Shown here: in pieces, positions 25,015 through 32,731 of the stretch
How positions within the stretch are numbered: position 1 is the stretch's first letter
How the letters are laid out: the number at the start of each line of letters is the position of its first letter
Assembly: GCF_001434315.1 (NCBI RefSeq)
Contig: NZ_AZFE01000002.1
Coordinates: 42,569-106,568 of the forward strand
Length of the DNA: 64,000 nt
Direction: 5' to 3'
Origin: Paucilactobacillus oligofermentans DSM 15707 = LMG 22743
GTDB lineage: Bacteria > Bacillota > Bacilli > Lactobacillales > Lactobacillaceae
Notes under the pieces: model-generated
Told to the model about the DNA's origin: nothing
Seen by the model: only the letters and a program-made list of their open reading frames with translations
The model's database searches: none
Made by a program: the position numbers and the translations under genes

Positions 25015-26328
25015 TTATTTTTTTAGTACTTTTCTAAATGGAACTGCGTTTTCTTTAGTAATTTTAGTAATTCCATGGAAGTAAGGGACTAGTACTTCCG
25101 GAATGTTTACTGAACCATCTTCATTTTGACAATTTTCAAGAATGGCAGCAACGGTCCGACCAACGGCCAGACCAGATCCGTTCAAGGTATGAACGTATTG
25201 CAACTTGCCTTCATCATCACGATATTGAATGTGTGCTCGACGTGCTTGGAAATCTTGCGTATTTGAGCAACTTGAGATTTCACGATAAATATTTTGTTCT
25301 GGCATCCAAACTTCAAGATCATTAGTTTCAGCGGCAGAGAAGCCCATATCACCAGTTGAAAGTTTAATTACATGATATGCCAAGCCTAATTTTTGCAAAA
25401 TACTTTCAGCATTGGCGGTCATTTTTTCTAATTCAGCATATGAATCAGCTGGCTTAGCAAATTTGACCATTTCAACCTTATTAAATTGATGCATTCGAAT
25501 CAATCCACGAGTATCACGTCCGGCAGAACCAGCTTCAGAACGGAATGATGGCGTTAAAGCCGTCACATAAACTGGTAAGTTTTCACTTGGAATTACTTCA
25601 TCTGAAAAATAATTAGTCAGTGGCACTTCAGCCGTTGGAATCAACGTTAATTCTTGATCTTCATTATTAATTTGATAAACATCTTTTTTGAACTTAGGAA
25701 ATTGACCAGTTCCATACATTGTCTTGTCGTTCACTAGGTATGGAGGCAAAATTTCGGTATAACCTTCTGCCATATGTTCGTCTAACATGAAATTATAGAC
25801 CGCACGTTCTAATTGAGCACCAAGACCAACATAATAGACAAAACGTGCACCAGAAACTTTAGCACCACGTTCGAAATCGAGGATACCTAAGTTTTCAGCA
25901 ACATCCCAATGAGCTTTTGGTTCAAAACTAAAAGTTGGAATCGTGCCAACTTTTTTAAATTCTTCATTTGAATCTTCATCAGGTCCGACGGGAATGCCAT
26001 CATGTGGCATATTTGGTAAATGAGCCATCCGGTCTTGGAATTGTTCAGTAACTTCATTCAATTCTTGATCAATTTGATTGATTTTATCACCAACGGCCTG
26101 CATTTCGGCAATCGCATCATCAGCTGATTCTTTATTCCGTTTGGCAGCACCAATTTGTTTTGAAACATCATTGCGTTTCGCCTTTAATTCTTCGGTATCT
26201 TTAATTAAGTTCCGACGTTTGTCATCCAATTCAAAAATTGCATCTAAATCAGCTGGTTGTGTCCCACGTTGAGCTAAGCGTTCCTTATAATGATCTGGAT
26301 CTTGGCGCATTTTCTTAATATCTAACAT
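25015..26328 (-). CDS. serS: Seryl-tRNA synthetase
   Basis: 437 residues from the ATG at 26328 (AGGAGAAAAATT SD); the longer frame runs into the T-box. The N-terminal coiled-coil arm spans about residues 30-100 ([20 protein letters not shown]). The class II core has [20 protein letters not shown] (motif 2), [31 protein letters not shown] and motif 3 [18 protein letters not shown]. It charges tRNA-Ser with serine. It is controlled by a T-box and its own promoter. Confidence 0.96.
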   Translation of the reverse strand: MLDIKKMRQDPDHYKERLAQRGTQPADLDAIFELDDKRRNLIKDTEELKAKRNDVSKQIGAAKRNKESADDAIAEMQAVGDKINQIDQELNEVTEQFQDRMAHLPNMPHDGIPVGPDEDSNEEFKKVGTIPTFSFEPKAHWDVAENLGILDFERGAKVSGARFVYYVGLGAQLERAVYNFMLDEHMAEGYTEILPPYLVNDKTMYGTGQFPKFKKDVYQINNEDQELTLIPTAEVPLTNYFSDEVIPSENLPVYVTALTPSFRSEAGSAGRDTRGLIRMHQFNKVEMVKFAKPADSYAELEKMTANAESILQKLGLAYHVIKLSTGDMGFSAAETNDLEVWMPEQNIYREISSCSNTQDFQARRAHIQYRDDEGKLQYVHTLNGSGLAVGRTVAAILENCQNEDGSVNIPEVLVPYFHGITKITKENAVPFRKVLKK

Positions 26329-26353
26329 AATTTTTCTCCTCGTATTTTGGTAT

Positions 26354-26567
26354 AAAAATAGAGTCACTTCTCCCTCATTGGGACGAAGTGACTCTTTCCG
26401 CGGTACCACCCAAGTTTGCCATCACTGACACACTTTGAAAACTGATAACGGTCAATCAACCGTGCGGCATTACCCGCCCACATTTATACACCGGAATTTC
26501 GACGGACGCTTTTCATCAACCAGCGACTTTCTAAACGTCTACTTAAAATGTATCGTGTTTTATATCT
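26354..26567 (-). promoter_or_regulatory. T-box leader of serS
   Basis: The minus strand has CTTGGGTGGTACCGCG (about 26399-26414) and the terminator stem AGAGTCACTTCGTCCC/GGGAGAAGTGACTCT followed by ATTTTT. Serine is inferred from the gene. Confidence 0.9.
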
Positions 26568-26573
26568 GTATTC

Positions 26574-26602
26574 ATTTTATTACAGTCTGCTTGCCTTTGC
26601 AA
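26574..26602 (-). promoter_or_regulatory. serS promoter
   Basis: On the minus strand: TTGCAA (26597-26602), 17-base spacer, TAAAAT (26574-26579). Confidence 0.7.
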
Positions 26603-26612
26603 ATGAACTCAT

Positions 26613-26646
26613 AAAAAAATGACCAGCCCGGGTAAGCTGATCATTT
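26613..26646 (-). terminator. Terminator downstream of the Ohr/OsmC gene
   Basis: On the minus strand AAATGATCAGC and GCTGGTCATTT pair, followed by TTTTTTAT. The 156 bases between it and the gene hold only a GTAGCTG/CAGCTAC hairpin (26658-26676) and a nine-codon frame on the plus strand. Confidence 0.8.
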
Positions 26647-26802
26647 AGGAGTAGGATGTAGCTGCTTTCCAGCTACTGTTTTCATTACTTTGGAGGAGTA
26701 AATGAAAAGAGGTTTAATTGGTATGGTGTAACTATACCGAGACTGTGTGAAGAAAATATGAAGGAATCCGAATAAAAGTAAGACTTATTTGATAAGCAAT
26801 CT

Positions 26803-27231
26803 TTAAACGGTAAATTTGTCTACCAATTCAACTGAAACATCCTCATTGCCACTCAATAACTTAGAAACAGGACAACGACTTTCGGCAAAATCTAACATTT
26901 TTTGCGCTTCAACTAGCTCAACATTTGGAATTTTAGCTTGAACTTGCACCACAAACCGCAAGCCATGAGTATCATATTTCATATCAACACCGACACGAAC
27001 TTCACTCTGAAACTCAATCCCTTTACCAGCTTGAATGGTTTCTAAAGTGGCTGCTAAACAAGTCGCTTGCGCTAACCCTAATAACTGCTCTGGGTTAGCT
27101 CCGGCTTCATCTGGTTTTCGAGGACTACTAATTTTAACATCTAATTCGCCATCCCCAACAATATAAGCATGACCTTTCACGCCGTTATCGTTCACCGCGG
27201 TTGTATGATATAAACTCTCATCTGACTTCAT
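26803..27231 (-). CDS. Organic hydroperoxide resistance protein, Ohr/OsmC family
   Basis: 142 residues, normal for Ohr. The two redox cysteines are in LAQATCLAATLE (near residue 58) and ESRCPVSKLL (near 120). N-terminal segment LYHTTAVNDNGVKGHAYI and GANPEQLL are family features. Ohr reduces organic hydroperoxides using dihydrolipoyl proteins; the spacing fits Ohr better than OsmC. AGGAGG precedes the ATG. No OhrR-like regulator is adjacent. Confidence 0.85.
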   Translation of the reverse strand: MKSDESLYHTTAVNDNGVKGHAYIVGDGELDVKISSPRKPDEAGANPEQLLGLAQATCLAATLETIQAGKGIEFQSEVRVGVDMKYDTHGLRFVVQVQAKIPNVELVEAQKMLDFAESRCPVSKLLSGNEDVSVELVDKFTV

Positions 27232-27396
27232 AAATATACCTCCTATTGATTACTACTATTATTGTAACCGTTTGAAGCTGCTTATCCCAACATTAGCCCC
27301 TAACCTTTCATTTCGAAACAGTTTACTTGCTTTTAGTAAGTGAAAGATTTACTCTTAACCACGTTATTTAAGTTTATTGCTCGGAAAGGACCATTA

Positions 27397-27666
27397 ATGG
27401 CCAAAAAATCTAAAATTGCAAAAGCTGCTAAAATTGATGCAACGATTGCAAAATATGCAGAATTGCGTCAACAATTAAAAGCTGCGCATGATTACGAAGC
27501 TTTAAGCAAATTACCACGCAATGCTTCACCAACACGTCGTCATAACCGCGACCAACTGGACGGACGTCCACGCGGATATATGCGCGACTTTGGAATGTCT
27601 CGTTTGAACTTCTGGCATTACGCTCACTTGGGACAAATCCCTGGTGTTAAAAAAGCAAGCTGGTAA
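27397..27666 (+). CDS. rpsN: Ribosomal protein S14, zinc-independent long form
   Basis: 89 residues from the ATG at 27397, placed by AAAGGA seven bases upstream. It reads [52 protein letters not shown] and ends KKASW. There is no CxxC zinc ribbon, so this is the 89-residue C-minus S14 form, which in Firmicutes usually stands in for the zinc form when zinc is scarce and lies outside the ribosomal operon, as here. I found no convincing Zur or AdcR box upstream. Confidence 0.95.
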   Translation: MAKKSKIAKAAKIDATIAKYAELRQQLKAAHDYEALSKLPRNASPTRRHNRDQLDGRPRGYMRDFGMSRLNFWHYAHLGQIPGVKKASW

Positions 27667-27675
27667 AGGTAAATA

Positions 27676-28026
27676 GTGCTGAAAGCCACGATAACTTTTG
27701 AGCACTAACAGATAATCGTCATTATCCGCACTTTGGATGGTGGCGATTATTAGTTAGGCGCAGAAAGTTGTGGCTTGAAGCCGAATTAAGATAGTGCTGA
27801 AAGAGGCGCTTAGACTCGGAGCACTAATGATAAAAGCAATGATAACTCGCTTCATGAGTTGTGATTGCTTTTTTATTAGGTGACGAGTTTGACGAGTGAA
27901 GCCAGATTAGAGTGCCGAAAGCCATGATAGCTTTTGAGCACTAACAGATAATCGTCATTATCCGCACTTTGGATGGTGGCGATTATTAGTTAGGCGCAGA
28001 AAGTTGTAGCTTGAAGCTAGATTAGA
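27676..28026 (+). repeat. Three tandem ~115-bp structured units after rpsN
   Basis: Units begin at 27676, 27794 and 27912, each with GTGCYGAAAG..GAGCAC. Units 1 and 3 are nearly identical. Each carries a 16-bp second stem (ATAATCGTCATTATCC pairing with GGATGGTGGCGATTAT, three G-U) and ends near GGCTTGAAGCC/GATTA. Unit 2 keeps the first hairpin and the end, but its second stem is a different sequence (AAAGCAATGATAACTC.. with T run). No coding frame. Probably an interspersed intergenic element of lactobacilli. Confidence 0.75.
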
Positions 28027-28033
28027 GCGCAAA

Positions 28034-28080
28034 AACCAACTAACCTAGAATTCACTTCTAAGATTAGTTGGTTATTTTTT
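28034..28080. terminator. Bidirectional terminator before the hydrolase gene end
   Basis: AACCAACTAACCTAGAA pairs with TTCTAAGATTAGTTGGTT, followed by ATTTTTT on the plus strand and a short T run on the minus strand. Confidence 0.8.
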
Positions 28081-28900
28081 ACCACATAAATTTAATCCAT
28101 TTTTGATTTACTTGTTTGCTATTATGCAAACCACTATGTGAAATTCCGGTCATCTTAACATTTTTGATGCTGTCATGATGTTTATACAATAGATAATTAA
28201 TGGACAGTTCTGATTGAATGGTTACTAACCCATCAGAATTGGTTCCATCGTTTAAATCTCCATAGATATTTAAGATCTTCACATTTTTCGGAAATTGTTT
28301 ACTTGCATCCAATAATTGCTGATAACCCGGATAATAGTCATTAGCTGGATAATAAGTCTGCGGCTGATCATGAGCTAACAGCTTAATTTGATTAGCGACA
28401 TCATTCATCCCCACGACTCCATTAAAAGGACCTGCTAAAATGACATATTTTTTTAACTTAGGAAGCTTAATCGATTTTTGCGTAACCATTTGGAAAAAGG
28501 CAACGTTCCCAGCGGAATGCGCCACAACATTATATTTCGTTACATGATATTTAGTTTGCAATAATTGCAAAACCTTAGTTAACCATTGTGATTGTGTAGT
28601 TGTACTAGCTTCATTATTCGCAAAATTAATTTGAATCAATGGTCGCTTGGTTTTACTTGGTAACGATCCTTCAACATTTACCGTTCCATCAGCCTGAACA
28701 GTAATCGTCATCACTTTTTTACCATTAGCTTTGGTTTCTGCCGCCGCAATCAGACCATCTGTCGATTTATGTGAACCCATTAGACCATGAATAAATAATG
28801 TGGGCGTATTAACCGTTGTTTTTGCTTCAGCGGTGGTGCCTAAACCAAGACCAACTATCGTGGCACATAATAATATTGCAAACCAAATTTTTTTAATCAT
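28079..28900 (-). CDS. Secreted alpha/beta hydrolase (DUF915 family)
   Basis: 273 residues. A signal peptide covers about residues 1-27 (hydrophobic core, likely cleavage near AEA-KTTV). The mature part has FIHGLMGSHKSTDGL (oxyanion region), the nucleophile elbow VVAHSAGNVAF (AHSAG, serine near residue 128), an aspartate in YGDLNDGTNSDGLV and a C-terminal histidine (ISHSGLHNS). This is the DUF915 group of lipase/esterase-like proteins common in lactobacilli; substrate unknown. It follows CPBP protein 1 by 46 bases on the same strand and may be read from the quorum-sensing operon. Confidence 0.82.
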   Translation of the reverse strand: MIKKIWFAILLCATIVGLGLGTTAEAKTTVNTPTLFIHGLMGSHKSTDGLIAAAETKANGKKVMTITVQADGTVNVEGSLPSKTKRPLIQINFANNEASTTTQSQWLTKVLQLLQTKYHVTKYNVVAHSAGNVAFFQMVTQKSIKLPKLKKYVILAGPFNGVVGMNDVANQIKLLAHDQPQTYYPANDYYPGYQQLLDASKQFPKNVKILNIYGDLNDGTNSDGLVTIQSELSINYLLYKHHDSIKNVKMTGISHSGLHNSKQVNQKWIKFMW

Positions 28901-28946
28901 TTAAGTTTCTTCCTAACTAATATTTACTATGATTTTAGCACAATGA

Positions 28947-29627
28947 TTACGTCAACATTATGATTGCCGAAACCGTATTTAATCCTGCATGAGCAATCCA
29001 CGTCTTAGCCAAACTATGTTGATACTCATAAATTACACTTAACCATATTAACGACAAATATTCATAAAACATCGGATGCCCTAAATCTGATAAATGCGTC
29101 ATGTGCCAAAGTGTAAATAGCAATGCCGTTATCACGATTCTAATGGTGATGCCTAGTTTTTTAGGTAATTTTTTAGTTGCAAATACCAGTACTGTTCCTT
29201 GAATAAAATACAGAAATAAAACATTTTCAACCATTGGGCCAATTACCGCCGTAAAGATAAAAAATAAGATACCAACCAAAATATTTTTCGATGCATAAGT
29301 ACCCATGCCATTTAAATTACTTTGATTTGCACTAGTAGACATTACTTGAATATGGCCAATTTTAGTCGCAATTAAATAAATAATTAAAAAAGTAGCGACC
29401 TGTGCGATTAATAGACTTGGGGCATAAAAAATCGAGTGCCATTTCAACTCACGAAAGCTAATTTTAATCTGACTCCAAAGCGGAATGATAACTAACATTC
29501 CTAAAATAATTCCAATTACCGCAAACTGACCTACCGTTTCAACAAGTGATCCTAGTACTGCAAATTTAATCACTAAGATGTAAACCAATAACGGAATTAA
29601 ATAAAATTTAGCTTTTTGTATATGCAT
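28947..29627 (-). CDS. CPBP-type membrane protein with non-canonical motif 1
   Basis: 226 residues, about seven membrane helices. In the CPBP/Abi family motif 1 is EExxxR; here it is GPMVENVLFLYF, so the second glutamate and the arginine are missing. Motif 2 is LLFTLWHMTH and motif 3 IAHAGLN. It may therefore not be a working protease. It is a paralogue of the plus-strand protein at 32021 (shared VEN.LF.YFIQG and SLAKT). It lies 26 bases after the response-regulator gene, so it belongs to that operon; bacteriocin loci often carry such proteins as self-immunity factors. Confidence 0.75.
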   Translation of the reverse strand: MHIQKAKFYLIPLLVYILVIKFAVLGSLVETVGQFAVIGIILGMLVIIPLWSQIKISFRELKWHSIFYAPSLLIAQVATFLIIYLIATKIGHIQVMSTSANQSNLNGMGTYASKNILVGILFFIFTAVIGPMVENVLFLYFIQGTVLVFATKKLPKKLGITIRIVITALLFTLWHMTHLSDLGHPMFYEYLSLIWLSVIYEYQHSLAKTWIAHAGLNTVSAIIMLT

Positions 29628-29653
29628 TTTTTCTCCATAAATAATTATTATTT

Positions 29654-30397
29654 TTACGTATTTTTGAGAATCCTTTTCAAATCAATTGCTTTTCGATACG
29701 AAACTTTACATTCACTATCATCATTAAAAGTTAATATTCTGGCACGCGCATCAAACTTCTTCATTTGATCTAAATTAACCAAATAACTTTTATCACATCT
29801 AAAAAGATTTTTATATTCAGCTTCTATCATATTCAAATTACCGGGGAAAGTGGCTTTTCGATTCGCTGCGGTCAACGTAATAATTCCAGGTTGGTTTTTA
29901 TCAGTAGCCAGCATGATTAACTCATTCATTGATAACGAAAAGTATCTATCGCTAACGTTATACCGAAATAAACAAGCATGATGATACAACTCTTGTTCAT
30001 AATTTTGATTAGCTAAATTTATATCATCAATCAAATGCTTTTGAATTTCTTGTGGCCCATAATCCTTCAAAATGTAATCAAGTGGCGCAATCCGACTTTG
30101 TAAGGTTAAAAATGATAATTCATCATGTGTTGTTATAAAAACAATCTGTGCAAAATCCACTTTTTCTCTGATCTTAGCAGCTAATTTAAGACCCGCTTTC
30201 GCGTCATCTGCAATTTCCATATCCAAGAAAAATAGCCCTTGATTAACATGCGATAGTTGTTGTTCAAATTCACCGACATTATCCGTTGCTATCTGAAGTT
30301 TCATAGCATATTCGTTAATCATGATTGTATTTTCGATGATTTGTCGATATAACTTTTGTTGAATCAGATCATCTTCTAATAAGTAAACAGGAAACAA
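29654..30397 (-). CDS. LytTR response regulator (AgrA/PlnC type)
   Basis: 247 residues. Receiver domain at the N-terminus: FPVYLLEDDLIQQKLYRQII with the acidic pair, phospho-acceptor in FFLDMEIADDAKAGLKLA, and the conserved lysine in DYILKDYG. A LytTR DNA-binding domain fills the C-terminus (LFRCDKSYLVNLDQMKKFDA, CKVSYRKAIDLKRIL). Such regulators of bacteriocin and agr systems bind paired 9-bp repeats; two matching pairs lie at 31874-31939. It begins 2 bases after the kinase gene ends. The SD is GGAG within the kinase end. Confidence 0.93.
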   Translation of the reverse strand: MFPVYLLEDDLIQQKLYRQIIENTIMINEYAMKLQIATDNVGEFEQQLSHVNQGLFFLDMEIADDAKAGLKLAAKIREKVDFAQIVFITTHDELSFLTLQSRIAPLDYILKDYGPQEIQKHLIDDINLANQNYEQELYHHACLFRYNVSDRYFSLSMNELIMLATDKNQPGIITLTAANRKATFPGNLNMIEAEYKNLFRCDKSYLVNLDQMKKFDARARILTFNDDSECKVSYRKAIDLKRILKNT

Positions 30398-30398
30398 A

Positions 30399-31754
30399 TT
30401 ATTTCTCCTTTTCTAAAATTAAACTAATTTGAATTTTATTATTTTTTAGTTGGGTACTCATAAACAAATTGGAAATTTTATGAACTAAGTCTGACACATT
30501 AGCTAAGCCAAGACCATGTTCTTCCCCTTTAGTGGTATACCCTTGTTCAAAAATTTGGTCTAAATCAATTAGTTCATTGGCTGAATTTTCGATTACAATC
30601 TCAATTGAATTTTGATGATCAATAAATGCACACTTAACTAATTGCTCATATTCTAAATTTTCACTCAAATATTCAATTGCATTATCAATTAAGATGCCTA
30701 GAATTCTGACCATTGAAACTACATGATTTGAAATATCAATTTTTATATCTGGGGTTTCAACTGATAATTCCATCTTCATTTTTCGAGCTGTAAAAAATTT
30801 TTGAATCAGCAATCCACGAATTGGTTCGTTAATAATTTTATCCACGGCAATTAATATCTGAGAATCATTATGTTCCGTACTCAGAGTTTGTTGACTCAGT
30901 TCGTTATAATACGATTTTAATTGCTCAGAATCATTACTTTCAATTATCGTTTTAAGCGACAAAAGTAAATTATTATAATCATGCTTAAACTTTCTGAATT
31001 CTGTATATTGTTGTTCAATATTAGTCATATATTCGTTTAACTGCACATTTTGTCTACGAATATTGATTGCTTCTTGTCTGATAGAATAAGACTTAATAAA
31101 AATAATCATTTGATACAAAATTAAAGAAGTTACTAAGACAAAAACGACTATCAAAACACCTAAAATAGATGACAACACACGCTGCAGCTCACTGATAACT
31201 AATACCGTTACTAGCGCTATAAACATCCCTAAAATCATTATAAAAATTTGATTTTTAATCTCAAAATCGTTAATTATCCCCTTTAAAATTTGCAATTTTT
31301 CATTGTACTTCTTAATAAGATATACAGTAATCATGGTAATCAGTAATTCTGATACTGATATAGCAATTACTAATAAGTGACCACTCGAAATTGCGAGATT
31401 TAAATTGAACTCACGCTTAAATAAAAATAATATAAGCCTAAAAATATACGTTGTACTAAATAAAATTATCATTTGTAAAATACAGACAGCCATAAAAGTT
31501 ATAGCTTTTTCATACCGATTATTAATATTTTGTTTTCCAAATCGACCAATTAATACCAAAACAATCAAGATTAAAATCCAGATAGTATCGAATATCATTA
31601 ATGAAATAACTGCTACCATTAACGCAAAAAAACTATCAACTATTGCATTACGCCAATGATAGCCATCCTGTAATAAATATCTCATCAAAACAAACATCAT
31701 TAATGTTTGAATAAAAGTTGCTACTAATACATATAACGTGTCTACGTATAGCAA
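30399..31754 (-). CDS. HPK10 histidine kinase (peptide-pheromone receptor type)
   Basis: 451 residues. Six or seven membrane helices fill residues 5-215, the polytopic sensor of AgrC/ComD/PlnB kinases. A coiled linker leads to the H-box FRKFKHDYNNLLLSLKTII (histidine near residue 257). The ATPase has VRILGILIDNAIEYLSE (N box) and KGEEHGLGLANVSDLV (G box). The start is TTG at 31754 with a weak GGTGA SD. Kinases of this class respond to a secreted peptide, yet no peptide gene with a double-glycine leader is visible nearby; only a five-codon frame (31786-31800) lies between promoter and kinase. Confidence 0.92.
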   Translation of the reverse strand: MLYVDTLYVLVATFIQTLMMFVLMRYLLQDGYHWRNAIVDSFFALMVAVISLMIFDTIWILILIVLVLIGRFGKQNINNRYEKAITFMAVCILQMIILFSTTYIFRLILFLFKREFNLNLAISSGHLLVIAISVSELLITMITVYLIKKYNEKLQILKGIINDFEIKNQIFIMILGMFIALVTVLVISELQRVLSSILGVLIVVFVLVTSLILYQMIIFIKSYSIRQEAINIRRQNVQLNEYMTNIEQQYTEFRKFKHDYNNLLLSLKTIIESNDSEQLKSYYNELSQQTLSTEHNDSQILIAVDKIINEPIRGLLIQKFFTARKMKMELSVETPDIKIDISNHVVSMVRILGILIDNAIEYLSENLEYEQLVKCAFIDHQNSIEIVIENSANELIDLDQIFEQGYTTKGEEHGLGLANVSDLVHKISNLFMSTQLKNNKIQISLILEKEK

Positions 31755-31785
31755 TTAATCACCATTATTAATTATGAGCTTTAGT

Positions 31786-31800
31786 TTATTTGATCTTCAT
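31786..31800 (-). other. Five-codon frame with strong SD, possible pheromone-gene remnant
   Basis: On the minus strand GGAGAAAGATATT precedes ATG AAG ATC AAA TAA (M-K-I-K-stop). It lies between the inferred -10 (31837-31842) and the kinase start. Inducing-peptide precursors of the PlnA type often begin MKI. A deleted precursor is one reading; chance is another. Confidence 0.3.
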
Positions 31801-31836
31801 AATATCTTTCTCCAATTAATATAATCTACAAACATT

Positions 31837-31842
31837 ATTATA
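31837..31842 (-). promoter_or_regulatory. -10 element of the kinase operon promoter
   Basis: TATAAT on the minus strand. The -35 position (31860-31865) reads GTTATT, which is poor, as expected of an activator-dependent promoter. The -10 is separated by 31 bases from the PlnC-type repeats. Confidence 0.6.
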
Positions 31843-31873
31843 TCAACAAGCATTGCAGGAATAACCTTTTATT

Positions 31874-31903
31874 ATTAACGTCATTTTTCTCCCGATTTAC
31901 GTA
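31874..31903 (-). promoter_or_regulatory. PlnC-type operator for the kinase operon
   Basis: On the minus strand TACGTAAAT (31895-31903), 12 bases, GACGTTAAT (31874-31882). Each differs by one base from the Lactobacillus plantarum pln repeat TACGTTAAT-N12-TACGTTAAT. Confidence 0.72.
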
Positions 31904-31909
31904 TTTAAT

Positions 31910-31939
31910 TACGATAATAATTAACTATCTAACGTTAAT
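31910..31939 (+). promoter_or_regulatory. PlnC-type operator for the plus-strand CPBP genes
   Basis: TACGATAAT (31910-31918), 12 bases, AACGTTAAT (31931-31939). Each differs by one base from TACGTTAAT. A -10-like CATAAT follows at 31972-31977, 32 bases on, mirroring the spacing of the divergent site. Confidence 0.72.
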
Positions 31940-32020
31940 AATTTATTTTAATTCATTCATTTCACTAGTCGCATAATAACTCCGTGGACCAAGTTTATCT
32001 ATGTAAAGGAGATTTTTAAA

Positions 32021-32701
32021 ATCAATATACGAAAAAATTTATACTTATTACCTTTAGCACTATATTCATTATCTGTACTAACTTCATTTGTCGCAAAAAT
32101 AAGTAAAAGTGAATTTATTTATGTAGGCATCTTATTAATATTAGGTATGCTAGTTATTTTTTTAGTTCGTCAAACTTTAATTGCCAGTTTTAGAAAATTA
32201 AAACCACTTGATTATTTACTTTATTTACCAAGTCTGGCATTTTTTCAAATCTTGTTAACGATAATCATTGCTATTATTTTGAGTATTACAGGACACACAT
32301 CAGCAAGCTTAATGGGCTCAGACAATAACTTTCTAGCTACCGTTAATGATCAATTCAAAAGCCAAACAATCCTACTTGTAATGAATCATATTTGGATAGG
32401 AATTATCGGTCCGTTTGTTGAAAACATCCTATTTATTTACTTTATCCAAGGACAGTTACTTAAAAGTATGAATCAACCCGATTCATCTAAATTATCTAAA
32501 GCTTTTCAAATTGTTTTAGTAACCATTTTGTTTATGTGCTGGCATTTAAAAAGTTTAAATGATTTTTCAGATCCTGGTTTTTATAGATATATCGCACTTA
32601 TTTGGATGCCTTTTATATACGTAAAAACCAATAGCTTAGCAAAAACAATTGTGACACACATTGGTTTAAACTCAATTGGTATCCTAATTTATTTTGTATA
32701 G
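32021..32701 (+). CDS. CPBP-like membrane protein, possible ATC start
   Basis: The frame is open from well before the first ATG at 32147. Translation from 32021 (ATC) gives INIRKNLYLLPLALY, which aligns residue for residue with MHIQKAKFYLIPLLVY of the minus-strand paralogue at 28947. AAAGGAG lies 9 bases before this ATC. The ATG at 32147 has no SD and would remove the first helices. So either ATC is used or the start codon was mutated. The protein (226 residues from ATC) has motif 1 FVENILFIYF, and motif 2 WHLKS lacks the second histidine: probably not a protease. It is the first gene behind the PlnC-type box. Confidence 0.65.
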   Translation: MNIRKNLYLLPLALYSLSVLTSFVAKISKSEFIYVGILLILGMLVIFLVRQTLIASFRKLKPLDYLLYLPSLAFFQILLTIIIAIILSITGHTSASLMGSDNNFLATVNDQFKSQTILLVMNHIWIGIIGPFVENILFIYFIQGQLLKSMNQPDSSKLSKAFQIVLVTILFMCWHLKSLNDFSDPGFYRYIALIWMPFIYVKTNSLAKTIVTHIGLNSIGILIYFV

Positions 32702-32731
32702 TTCAACCTATTTTGGTGGAGGGATCATTTT

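Noticed and set aside
26329..26409. 27-residue N-terminal extension of SerS
   Set aside because: It translates the T-box terminator; the true start has a good SD at 26328.
27232..27396. Zur or AdcR box upstream of rpsN
   Set aside because: ATTACTACTATTATTGTAAC has weak symmetry but does not match either consensus well.
27676..28026. CRISPR array
   Set aside because: There are only three units, of about 115 bp, with internal stems and no short regular spacers or cas genes.
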